Part shown: one piece after another, positions 16,997 through 24,358 of the stretch | Numbering within the stretch: position 1 is the first letter of the stretch | Layout of the letters: the number at the start of each line of letters is the position of its first letter | Source: an uncultured Eudoraea sp. | Lineage (GTDB): Bacteria > Bacteroidota > Bacteroidia > Flavobacteriales > Flavobacteriaceae | Reading direction: 5' to 3' | DNA length: 53,447 bases | NCBI GenBank assembly: GCA_947258405.1 | Contig: CAMYIE010000016.1 | Coordinates: 1-53,447 of the forward strand | Translations under genes and position numbers: made by a program | The notes under the pieces: generated by a model | The model's input: the letters and a program-made list of their open reading frames with translations, nothing else | Database searches by the model: none | What the model was told of the DNA's origin: nothing

Positions 16997-19900
16997 TTAT
17001 TCTTTCTTTTCCTTTTTAGTATTAACTAATCGGGTTCGTGTAGCGGTTTTCATTTCGGCATATCGTGGGTCTTGTATGAAATCTTCTTTTTGCATTTTGA
17101 TCACTTCAATACTGAGGAACCCAAATTCACTCACCACTTTCCCATAACACCTGTAAATGCCTCTCCCCCTAAAAAAGTATTTCGCAGCCACCGGTGGAAA
17201 CAGTACCGTATCAAAAACCTCTCCCTGCTGGTCTACAAAGGTGGCGAAATGCATACGCTTATTATTATGAGTATTGGTGTTTTTTACCGTCACCAGATAG
17301 CCGTAGATATCGATATTCTTTCCTAAATACTGCTCCAGGTCTTTAGCGCCATGATCATTCTTAGGAGGTTCTTTTAAGATCTCGAACGGGCTGCATAAAC
17401 AGAAACCCAAAAGCTCTAACTGGGTGAAGGCGCTCTCCAGATCGGTGGTGTGGAGTCGTGGGATCTTAAAGTCTTGCTGTTGGGGCGGGAAGAGCCTTGG
17501 GTGCTCATCGATCTTGCCTTTCGATAAAAACAGATGGGCCTGCCATAACAGCTCGTGCTTGTTCACCCCGGTAAATCGGAAGGCGTTAATGCGGATCAGT
17601 ATGCTCAGCTGTTCAATGGAAATGATCACCCGGTCCAGAAAGTCTTCCAAAGAACGGAACGGGCCGTCTTGTTTACGGGCTTTCAGAATCCTGTTCATTA
17701 CCCGACTTTCCAGTTCTTTCAGATACATAAAGCCCAAAAAGATATCCTTCCCATAAATGCAGTTCACCGCATAAGACCTATTCATACAGGGCGCATAAAC
17801 ACTGGCTCCCAGCATCCGGGCTTCGTGCACATAAAACTCCGACCTGTAAAAGCCTCCGCCATTGTTCAATACGGCTACCATATATTCCAGTGGGAAATAG
17901 GCTCTCAGGAACAGGCTCTGATAACTCTCTACTGCATAGGAGGCCGAATGCCCTTTGGCAAAGGCATAACCCGCAAAACTGGCCACCTGGTGCCAGATCT
18001 CTGAGATCAGCTTTTCGTCATAACCTTTTTTAAAGCAGTTGTCCAGGAACTTATCTTTTACTTTTTGAAATTCTTCCCGACTGCGGAACTTCCCGCTCAT
18101 TCCCCGCCTCAGCACATCGGCCTCTCCCAGGTCCAAACCCGCAAAATAGTGGGCCACTTTTATCACATCTTCCTGGTAGACCATCACCCCATAGGTCTCG
18201 GGCATGATCTCCAGCATCACCGGATGGGCCAGTTCCTCTGCCCTTCCCGCTGTCCGATGCCGCAAAATATACTCCCGCATCATCCCGCTCTTGGCCACAC
18301 CTGGCCGGATGATGGAGCTCGCCGCGACCAGGCCCAGATAATTGTCCACTTCCAGTTTGCGGAGCAGCATCCGCATGGCGGGCGATTCCACATAAAAGCA
18401 TCCCATACACTGGGCGGTCTTGATCAGCTCGTTTACCGTAGCGTCTTCCTTAAACCGCTTGATATCGTGAATATCGACCGTCCGGTAAGCATCCGGTTGG
18501 TTGAGTCTTAGGATCTCCAGGGCCTCCTTGATCTTGGCCAGTCCACGCTGGCCGAGGATATCGAACTTATAGAGGCCCACATCTTCGGCCACGATCATAT
18601 CGAACATGGTGGTGACAAACCCCTTGGGTGGCAGGTGGGTGGCCGAAAAATAATGGATGGGCCTGGCGGTGATCAGGATGCCCCCTGCATGGACACTCAG
18701 ATAGTTGGGCATGCCTTTGATCCAGGAGCCGTACTTGAGCACCAGCCGGCTCATCTGGTCGAGGTCTTCGAGGCGATAGCGACCCTCACATAAAAAATCG
18801 ATCTCCGCCTTGGGCAGGCCAAAGACTTTTCCAAGCTCGCGTACTACTCCCCGTTCCTTAAAGGTCACATAGGTCCCCAGCAGGCTTACATGTTCAAAGC
18901 GGTCAAAAATATAGCGGGTAACTTCTTCCCGGTCGCGCCAGGAAAAGTCGATATCAAAGTCGGGTGGATTGGCACGGAAAAGGTTGATAAAGCGTTCAAA
19001 GTAGAGATCGAGCTCAATAGGGTCTACGTCGGTGATCCGCAAGAGGTAGGCCACAATGCTATTGGCCCCGCTACCCCGCCCTACGTAATAAAAACCACGA
19101 CGGCGTGCTTCAGAGACAATGTCCCAGTTGATCAGAAAATACGAGACAAAAGCTTTTTCCCGGATGAGATCGAGCTCTTTTTTTAGTCGTGCTTGAATAG
19201 TGTGGTCTGCCTCCGGATAACGATAAGACAAGCCCTGCTCACAGAGCTGTAAAAGAAGTCGTTCGTCCTTTTTGCGATTCCCCGTATAGGTCTCCAGGTT
19301 CTGCGGTTTCCGGTCATGGGAGAAATCGAACTGGATGGAACAGAAGGCCATGAGTTTTTCTGTGTTCTCGAGAATAAAGGGGTATTCGGAAAAGGCTTTT
19401 GCCAGGTTTTTGATCGGATACATCTTCTCTTCCGGATCGGCTTGTTCTTCCGGGGGTAGTTTCGAGAGCAGAATATTGAGGTCGATAGCCCTAAGCAGGC
19501 GGTGGGCGTTAAAGTCGCGTTTAGAACGGAAAGTAACGGGCTGCAATACTACAAGCTTATCCTTGTATTCCACAAAGCGGGAAAAGGGAAGCCGTCGCAG
19601 ATCGGCCAGTGAAACACCGATGAATTCATGTTCTGCAAATTTTTTCCGGCGGTTCAATACCGCTTTTTCGAAGGGATAGATCGCGTAAGCGTTTTTAAAT
19701 ACCGGAGCTTTTTTGGGAATTTCTTTTTCTCCGTGTAGATGTTTTGATAAAAAATCGTTCAACTCCTGGTAGCCTTCATTGTTCCTGGCAATTCCCACAA
19801 AGCAGGGATCTACTCCATTGCGGAAATCGATGCCCAGGATAGGCCGGATACCATATTCCGATGCCTTACGTACAAAGTTGAGTCCGGCCGAAGTATTATT

Positions 19901-20014
19901 GATATCTGTCAGTGCCAGATGGGTAACTTCGTTTTCTTGGGCGAGTTCCAGCAGGTCGAGTTCGGAAAAAGTTCCGAAGCGCAGACTATAGTATGTGTGG
20001 CAGTTTAAATACAT
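16997..20014 (-). CDS. dnaE2: Error-prone DNA polymerase III alpha-type subunit (DnaE2-like)
   Basis: This 1005-residue C-family polymerase starts with a PHP-like domain (LNCHTYYSL, ALTDINNTS). A polymerase core follows, with YVGRGSGANS and the catalytic PDFDIDF aspartates (about 354 and 356). An OB-fold tail ends the protein. It is much shorter than a replicative Bacteroidota DnaE. The first PHP metal-site His is replaced (LNCH for the usual LHxH), so the metal site looks degenerate. I start at 20014: the frame extends 26 codons further up, but those codons lie inside a dispersed repeat. It pairs with dinB upstream as a translesion set. It is GC-rich compared with its neighbours, suggesting transfer. 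Confidence 0.88.
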   Translation of the reverse strand: MYLNCHTYYSLRFGTFSELDLLELAQENEVTHLALTDINNTSAGLNFVRKASEYGIRPILGIDFRNGVDPCFVGIARNNEGYQELNDFLSKHLHGEKEIPKKAPVFKNAYAIYPFEKAVLNRRKKFAEHEFIGVSLADLRRLPFSRFVEYKDKLVVLQPVTFRSKRDFNAHRLLRAIDLNILLSKLPPEEQADPEEKMYPIKNLAKAFSEYPFILENTEKLMAFCSIQFDFSHDRKPQNLETYTGNRKKDERLLLQLCEQGLSYRYPEADHTIQARLKKELDLIREKAFVSYFLINWDIVSEARRRGFYYVGRGSGANSIVAYLLRITDVDPIELDLYFERFINLFRANPPDFDIDFSWRDREEVTRYIFDRFEHVSLLGTYVTFKERGVVRELGKVFGLPKAEIDFLCEGRYRLEDLDQMSRLVLKYGSWIKGMPNYLSVHAGGILITARPIHYFSATHLPPKGFVTTMFDMIVAEDVGLYKFDILGQRGLAKIKEALEILRLNQPDAYRTVDIHDIKRFKEDATVNELIKTAQCMGCFYVESPAMRMLLRKLEVDNYLGLVAASSIIRPGVAKSGMMREYILRHRTAGRAEELAHPVMLEIMPETYGVMVYQEDVIKVAHYFAGLDLGEADVLRRGMSGKFRSREEFQKVKDKFLDNCFKKGYDEKLISEIWHQVASFAGYAFAKGHSASYAVESYQSLFLRAYFPLEYMVAVLNNGGGFYRSEFYVHEARMLGASVYAPCMNRSYAVNCIYGKDIFLGFMYLKELESRVMNRILKARKQDGPFRSLEDFLDRVIISIEQLSILIRINAFRFTGVNKHELLWQAHLFLSKGKIDEHPRLFPPQQQDFKIPRLHTTDLESAFTQLELLGFCLCSPFEILKEPPKNDHGAKDLEQYLGKNIDIYGYLVTVKNTNTHNNKRMHFATFVDQQGEVFDTVLFPPVAAKYFFRGRGIYRCYGKVVSEFGFLSIEVIKMQKEDFIQDPRYAEMKTATRTRLVNTKKEKKE

Positions 20015-20210
20015 TTCTTCTTCCTCTTCATTTTGCCTTGATGCAAAACGAAACAAAAAATCAAGAAGGATTTGAGGAAATTTTTGGCTCACGCCAAAAC
20101 CGCAAATGCTGCTTGTCGCTCCATGCTCTTTTTCGCTTCGCGAAACGCACTTCCGCTCGCAGCATTGCTATTTCTAAAAATCCTCCACTTTCTTTTATTG
20201 GTGTTTAAAA
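20015..20210. repeat. Dispersed intergenic repeat abutting dnaE2
   Basis: TTCATTTTGCCTTGATGCAA followed by AACGAAACAAAAAATCAAG, then GAGGAAATTTTTGGCTC, is a recurrent flavobacterial intergenic element. It overlaps the region that would extend the polymerase frame upstream. The far end is approximate. Confidence 0.6.
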
Positions 20211-20222
20211 CTCAGTTCATGT

Positions 20223-20391
20223 TTAGTCTTTATCTTCAGCGAAAGAGGCGAACTCCGTTAAGAATCGTCGAAGCCCTGGAGGCGATTTAGGAGTTTGACT
20301 CTGGTTTTGAAGCTTAGCTTCAAAATTGCCTAAGATAAAGTGCCCTTTTCTTTGCTTCGTTTCTTTTGGGCAAGCAAAAGAAACGAAGCAC
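20223..20391. repeat. Dispersed intergenic repeat, copy 2 (inverted relative to 16831)
   Basis: The reverse strand reads TTTCTTTTGCTTGCCCAAAA, then GAAACGAAGCAAAGAAAAGG and CTTAGGCAATTTTG. This is clearly the same element as at 16831-16990. It starts directly after the dinB stop codon. Confidence 0.65.
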
Positions 20392-21606
20392 TCACTGCTT
20401 CCTATGTGCCAACACAATCGGCGGTTGTCCGTTAAACGGATTCGCCATCCTCCCGATCGTTTTCGCCCCCATGCCCGAGGCACGGAGTACGCTTTTGTCG
20501 CCGAAGCGATTTCTTATATGGTCCATGGCCGCGTATAAATTCAAAGCCTCCTCGGTATCGTCAAAAAGATCGATTTGGTAATTCCCTTGTACCAGGTGGC
20601 TAAAGCGAATACCGATGAGGCGTACCAGCAGCCGGCGGTGATAAAGTACCCTGAAGATCTCCAGGATCTTGGGGATCAGAATATGGTCGGCACTGGTATA
20701 GGGGATACGCATCTGTTTGCTATAGGTATTGAAATCCGAATAGCGGATTTTAACCGCAATACAGGCTGTAAGCTTCTCGCCCCGGCGGAGTTGGAAGGCC
20801 AGGTTTTCGGTCATGGCGATCAGGATTCCTTTTAGTTTGTTCACATCGATGGTGTCCTTATCGAAGGTGCGCTCGGTAGAGATCGACTTCCGGTCCCAGA
20901 ATGGAATCACCGGGCTGTTGTCTACCCCATTGGCCCGCTTCCAGATCATAATCCCGTTAGCCCCCAGGACGCGCTGCATGAGGTCTGGTGGCATTTCCTG
21001 TACGGTACGTACTTTCCTAAGCCCCAGGTTGCGGAGCGTCTGGTAGGTCTTGTCGCCCACCATAGGGATCTTTTTAATAGACAGCGGAGCAAGGAAAGGT
21101 TTTTCATAGCCAAAATCGATCTTGAGCTGATTGTTGGGCTTGGCCTCGTTGGTAGCCACTTTGGAGACGACCTTATTGACAGACAAACCAAAGGAAATAG
21201 GTAAACCTGTCTCTTTTATGATCCTCCGACGCAATTCAGAGGCGTATTGATAACAGCCAAAAAAACGATCCATCCCCGAAAGGTCGGCATAGAACTCATC
21301 GATACTCGATTTTTCAAAGAGCGGTACTTTTTCTTTGATGATCTCGGTAACCAGATCCGAATGTTTACTATAGGTACCTGCATTGCCACGGATGACCACC
21401 GCTTCCGGACAGAGTTCCCGGGCCATTTTCATCGGCATGCCGGAGTGGATCCCATAACCGCGGGTCTCATAACTGCAGGCTGCCACCACCCCCCGGTCGC
21501 TGATCCCGCCTACCAGGATAGGCTTGCTCTTCAACTCGCTGTTGATGAGTCTCTCCACAGACACAAAAAATGTATCCAGGTCCAGATGTAAAATGGTTTT
21601 CTGCAT
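20392..21606 (-). CDS. dinB: Y-family DNA polymerase IV
   Basis: This 404-residue translesion polymerase has catalytic Asp9 and Asp11 (HLDLDTFF) and the SIDE motif (Asp103-Glu104). It has a helix-hairpin-helix region (KIPMVGDKTYQTLRNLG), a little-finger domain and a beta-clamp binding peptide QIDLF (344-348). It copies damaged DNA at low fidelity with no proofreading. It lies upstream of the DnaE2-like gene on the same strand, separated by 377 bp of repeats. Two near-identical 13-bp dyads directly upstream suggest damage-responsive repression. No LexA-like repressor gene is adjacent, although many flavobacteria have one. Confidence 0.93.
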   Translation of the reverse strand: MQKTILHLDLDTFFVSVERLINSELKSKPILVGGISDRGVVAACSYETRGYGIHSGMPMKMARELCPEAVVIRGNAGTYSKHSDLVTEIIKEKVPLFEKSSIDEFYADLSGMDRFFGCYQYASELRRRIIKETGLPISFGLSVNKVVSKVATNEAKPNNQLKIDFGYEKPFLAPLSIKKIPMVGDKTYQTLRNLGLRKVRTVQEMPPDLMQRVLGANGIMIWKRANGVDNSPVIPFWDRKSISTERTFDKDTIDVNKLKGILIAMTENLAFQLRRGEKLTACIAVKIRYSDFNTYSKQMRIPYTSADHILIPKILEIFRVLYHRRLLVRLIGIRFSHLVQGNYQIDLFDDTEEALNLYAAMDHIRNRFGDKSVLRASGMGAKTIGRMANPFNGQPPIVLAHRKQ

Positions 21607-21634
21607 AGTTCTTCAAAATGGGGAGATAAATTTA

Positions 21635-21666
21635 TGGATTATTTCCATATTATTGGAATATTTCCA
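21635..21666. promoter_or_regulatory. Tandem dyad operator upstream of dinB
   Basis: TGGATTATTTCCA (21635-21647) and TGGAATATTTCCA (21654-21666) differ by one base and are 19 bp apart, about two helical turns. Each is a dyad with TGGA(A) and TTCCA arms around TAT. They lie 29-60 bp before the dinB ATG, where a repressor would block the promoter. Confidence 0.65.
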
Positions 21667-21724
21667 AATATAAATTGTTAATTATTTGTTGCTGATTGTT
21701 GGGGTCGGGCTTGAAGGACGTTTT

Positions 21725-21840
21725 GTCACTTCGAGTGATCCGACGGAGGAGGATCGTATCGAGAAGTCACGCAGAGTACTGTGGTTGTTCTCGATATAAT
21801 TTGTCCTCCATTGCATTTCGTCCAAATCACTCGAACTGAC
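21725..21840. repeat. 116-bp inverted-repeat element, copy A
   Basis: The ends are inverted repeats (GTCACTTCGAGTGAT / ATCACTCGAACTGAC, one mismatch in 15). An inner pair TATCGAGAA / TTCTCGATA makes a nested hairpin. It looks like a small non-autonomous mobile or palindromic element. No transposase is encoded. Confidence 0.8.
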
Positions 21841-21870
21841 ATTTGGTTGCACTTAATAATCCCCGCTATT

Positions 21871-21986
21871 GTCACTTCGAGTGATCCGAGGGAGGAGGAT
21901 CGTATCGAGAAGTCACGCAGAGCACTGTGGTTGTTCTCGATATAATTTGTCCTCCATTGCATTTCGTCCAAATCACTCGAACTGAC
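21871..21986. repeat. 116-bp inverted-repeat element, copy B
   Basis: This is a direct tandem copy of 21725-21840 with two or three base differences, same length and same ends, 30 bp further on. It has the same terminal and inner inverted repeats. Confidence 0.8.
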
Positions 21987-22062
21987 GTCAAGGTTCAAAA
22001 AGAATAAAAGCTATTCCAAAATATTATATCCGATGAATAACAAATTTTAATACCTTCAACGT

Positions 22063-22551
22063 ATGAAGCTATTTATAAAAATTACGCTCATTATATTCTA
22101 CTTGTCCATCAATACTTCCGGGCAAGCCCAAAAAACCTTCGACGAACGGGCACTGGGCAGTTGGGAAGGAACCGGAACCCTTTTTGGGATGGAGGCTCAA
22201 TTCAGCATGAAATGGGAACGAACCTTAAACGGAAAATTTCTAAAACTCACTTTTCAAAACCAATTTAAAGACCAGAGAGGGAAAGAGCGGGTTATGGACG
22301 CCCATGGTTACTATAATACGGTTAATGGAAAGGGGCAGTGGTTAGACAGTCGTGGACAGGTTTTACCGCTATTGTTAAGTATGGATAGGAAGACCCTTAA
22401 AGTGTTTTGGGGTGATGATAATACCGAACAGGGGAAGACTATCTATATGATCGTCGGCAAAAAAATGGCTGTGGAAGACTATGTGATGAAGGACGGGTTG
22501 CTAAGTCCGTTTGGGAAGGCTGAATATGTTAAAGTGAAGAGTGAAAAATGA
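22063..22551 (+). CDS. Small exported beta-barrel-like protein, unknown function
   Basis: This 162-residue protein has a signal peptide (residues 1-22, likely cut near GQAQ). The mature part opens with GSWEGTGTLFG and alternates strands and turns, like small lipocalin- or nitrobindin-like barrels (DUF1579-type). No catalytic residues stand out. It stands alone, transcribed away from dinB. Its last codons run into a heptamer tract, which supplies part of the C-terminal VKVKSEK. The C-terminus may therefore have been altered by that element. Confidence 0.6.
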   Translation: MKLFIKITLIIFYLSINTSGQAQKTFDERALGSWEGTGTLFGMEAQFSMKWERTLNGKFLKLTFQNQFKDQRGKERVMDAHGYYNTVNGKGQWLDSRGQVLPLLLSMDRKTLKVFWGDDNTEQGKTIYMIVGKKMAVEDYVMKDGLLSPFGKAEYVKVKSEK

Positions 22552-22618
22552 AGAGTGAGGAATCAGAAGTTCTCTTAGAATATACTTCCGTCTTCGGACT
22601 TCCATCTTCCGTCTTCAC
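22534..22618. repeat. Heptamer inverted element, two arms of five units
   Basis: The left arm 22534-22568 is GTGAAGA, GTGAAAA, ATGAAGA, GTGAGGA, ATCAGAA. The right arm 22584-22618 is ACTTCCG, TCTTCGG, ACTTCCA, TCTTCCG, TCTTCAC. Each arm is exactly 35 bp with a 15-bp centre, and the outermost units pair perfectly. The left arm overlaps the end of the upstream gene. Confidence 0.85.
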
Positions 22619-22651
22619 AAAAAACCCTTCCCCTTATAGAAAGAGGAAAGG
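22619..22651 (-). terminator. Terminator of the second small-membrane-gene module
   Basis: On the minus strand CCTTTCCTCT pairs with AGGGGAAGGG (10 pairs including two G-T), followed by six T. It lies 46 bp after the 35-residue gene and next to the heptamer element. Confidence 0.75.
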
Positions 22652-22697
22652 TTCGGTCCTATCCGTTGGTGCCCCAAGACACGGACGCTATTTCAAA

Positions 22698-22805
22698 TTA
22701 TGCCGGAAAAATGGCAAGAATAATCAATAAGAGCATAAAAGAGATATACACACACCCCAACACTACAAAAAGATCTATCAGATTATATTTTCTGTGTTTT
22801 TTCAT
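22698..22805 (-). CDS. Tiny single-pass membrane protein (35 residues)
   Basis: The minus-strand frame from ATG 22805 to TAA 22698 encodes a basic N-terminus (MKKHRKYN) and one hydrophobic helix (LFVVLGCVYISFMLLLIILA). It starts 24 bp after the 56-residue gene and ends just before a strong terminator, which supports a real transcript. I do not recognise a family. Its position mirrors the 40-residue gene in the neighbouring module. Confidence 0.5.
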   Translation of the reverse strand: MKKHRKYNLIDLFVVLGCVYISFMLLLIILAIFPA

Positions 22806-22829
22806 ACCATTTATTGTTAATCCGGCTTT

Positions 22830-23000
22830 CTAATCGAATGCAAAACCGGTGGAAAGCCTAAAGAAAAAGGCGTATAATACCACCAGAAGCAAGATGAAGC
22901 TAAACCAGGCAAAGACTTTAAAATACTTTACAAGCAACCAGTGCCCCAGGTTTCGAAATGCTTCGATATATAATTCTTTAATGAGTAAAAGTTTCTTCAT
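22830..23000 (-). CDS. Small membrane protein, 56 residues (paralog A; resembles DUF6747)
   Basis: The frame from ATG 23000 to TAG 22830 encodes an amphipathic start (MKKLLLIKELYIEAFRNLGH) and one membrane helix (FAWFSFILLLVVLYAFFFRL), ending in TGFAFD. It is 35 of 56 residues identical to the protein at 23484-23654, the same length and ungapped. Coding potential is therefore well supported by conservation. It resembles a small flavobacterial family I recall as DUF6747. Function unknown, inner membrane likely. Confidence 0.8.
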   Translation of the reverse strand: MKKLLLIKELYIEAFRNLGHWLLVKYFKVFAWFSFILLLVVLYAFFFRLSTGFAFD

Positions 23001-23214
23001 AGTCGCGAGTTTTATCTTTATTGTTAACTAGGATAAAAATGAGGCAAAAACTCTGATTTTAACGGATAATTAGGCCAGTGAATGAGTTTTTCGACAAAGT
23101 GCATTTCGTCGACCAGATACCGAAAAATGGTGCTTTTCACAGACTAGAGTAGTAATTTTACGCAACCGTTAAAAGGATAGGTTTAATCGTTCAGTATTTC
23201 TTACTGAACCAAAC

Positions 23215-23254
23215 AAAAAACCCTGCGCCGGAACAATGTCCAACACAGGGTTTT
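23215..23254 (-). terminator. Terminator of the first small-membrane-gene module
   Basis: AAAACCCTG (23217-23225) pairs with CAGGGTTTT (23246-23254) around a 20-base loop that can itself fold. On the minus strand the stem is followed by six T. It lies 65 bp after the 40-residue gene. Confidence 0.8.
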
Positions 23255-23318
23255 CTCACTAACATAAATCAAGCAAACATATGTGTTCAGGTCCCGGCGA
23301 ACTATTCACAGAACAGTA

Positions 23319-23441
23319 TCACTGAAGAAATATATACAGGAATGTCAAGGTGGCTACCAGATATAACCCGGCAACAAGTCGGTCATATTCGTAAACCACA
23401 AAAAATCTGAGCCTTTTCAGGCTTTGTACAAGCGTATTCAT
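23319..23441 (-). CDS. Tiny single-pass membrane protein (40 residues)
   Basis: The frame from ATG 23441 to TGA 23319 encodes a basic helix (MNTLVQSLKRLRFFVVYEYD) followed by one hydrophobic helix (LVAGLYLVATLTFLYIFL). It begins 42 bp after the 56-residue gene (paralog B) and is followed by a clear terminator. The layout (56-residue gene, tiny membrane gene, terminator) repeats in the next module. Family not recognised. Confidence 0.5.
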   Translation of the reverse strand: MNTLVQSLKRLRFFVVYEYDRLVAGLYLVATLTFLYIFLQ

Positions 23442-23483
23442 CGTCTGAAAAGTTTAAGTTAATATTTGTTTGAATCGGATACC

Positions 23484-23654
23484 CTAATCGAAAGCATAGC
23501 CGGTTGCGACCCTGAAGACAAACGCATATAGCGTAATCAGGAACAAGCCAAAACTAAACCAGGCAAAAGCCTTAATAGAGTTTTTAATGATATAATGTCC
23601 GAGGTTTCTAAAACCTTCCAGATAGATTTCCTTGATAAGTAAAATTGTTTTCAT
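23484..23654 (-). CDS. Small membrane protein, 56 residues (paralog B; resembles DUF6747)
   Basis: The frame from ATG 23654 to TAG 23484 encodes MKTILLIKEIYLEGFRNLGH, a membrane helix around AWFSFGLFLITLYAFVF and the end TGYAFD. It shares 35 of 56 residues with the gene at 22830-23000, with blocks LLIKE, FRNLGH, FAWFSF, LYAF and TG.AFD. The conserved FRNLGH block lies before the helix and the conserved end after it, so both faces of the membrane may matter. Function unknown. Confidence 0.8.
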   Translation of the reverse strand: MKTILLIKEIYLEGFRNLGHYIIKNSIKAFAWFSFGLFLITLYAFVFRVATGYAFD

Positions 23655-23856
23655 AGCCACTAGTTTTCTCTTATGACTTCAAAGCTCGTTCCAAGGTTTA
23701 GCAAAGCGTATTTATTTTAGATAAAAAGCACGTATTTTAAGATAAACTGATCCAAAATGTGGTGAAAAGATAGTTTGTTGTGGTTTGGTAAAATAACCCG
23801 TATCCGTTAAATGGCAGGCTCTTATCGATGATTGGTAACCGTCCCGTATGTCCCTA

Positions 23857-24186
23857 TTATATTTGGGAAATCCTTTTTTCTCTCAGGTAAAGAAAGAGTG
23901 GAAATACTCCTGCCAAACCGAACAACATGGTAATCAATCAGATAAACCAAACTTTGTCGATGCCATGCTTTACAGACTGATGGTACGACCAAAAAAAGAA
24001 TACCAATACCACCCAAAGCAGATCAACCGAAAAAGCGGTTGAATAATTATTGGCAAAAATCCCTCTAAAGGTGGTAAGCGGGTCGGCCCAAAACATGATA
24101 TTTCCGGATGCCAGAAATTACTTGATAACAAAATAGTTGGGGAGGACGAAGCCTAAAACGGTAAGGGCCAGGTAAGTTTTTTTCAT
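23857..24186 (-). pseudogene. DUF2834-like membrane protein gene broken by two stop codons
   Basis: One reading frame from ATG 24186 to TAA 23857 gives a protein of about 109 codons. It runs MKKTYLALTVLGFVLPNYFV, a FLASGN...ADPLTTFRGIFANN loop, AFSVDLLWVVLVFFFWS and AGVFPLFLYLREK, the pattern of DUF2834 proteins with three membrane helices. It is interrupted in frame by TAA at 24120-24118 and TGA at 23940-23938. There is no frameshift. Both stops are one C-to-T or G-to-A change from likely codons (CAA and TGG). A recent loss of function is likely; sequencing error at two sites is possible. Confidence 0.75.
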
Positions 24187-24358
24187 GATCTTAAATTTCT
24201 TAAAAAATATTACCGATAGACCTCAATCCTTATATGTTGAAGATCCCGACAGAATACTTATCTGACAATTGTTGGTTATTGATTATAAATTACTAATTTA
24301 TTACAGCTGTATTTTAATATTGAAGTAAAACCGATCAAGATCATAATACATTGAACAG

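Noticed and set aside
20326-20581. Plus-strand frames with FVSFGQAKETK-like sequences
   Set aside because: They translate the dispersed repeat and the antisense of dinB; the same words recur at other repeat copies in both orientations.
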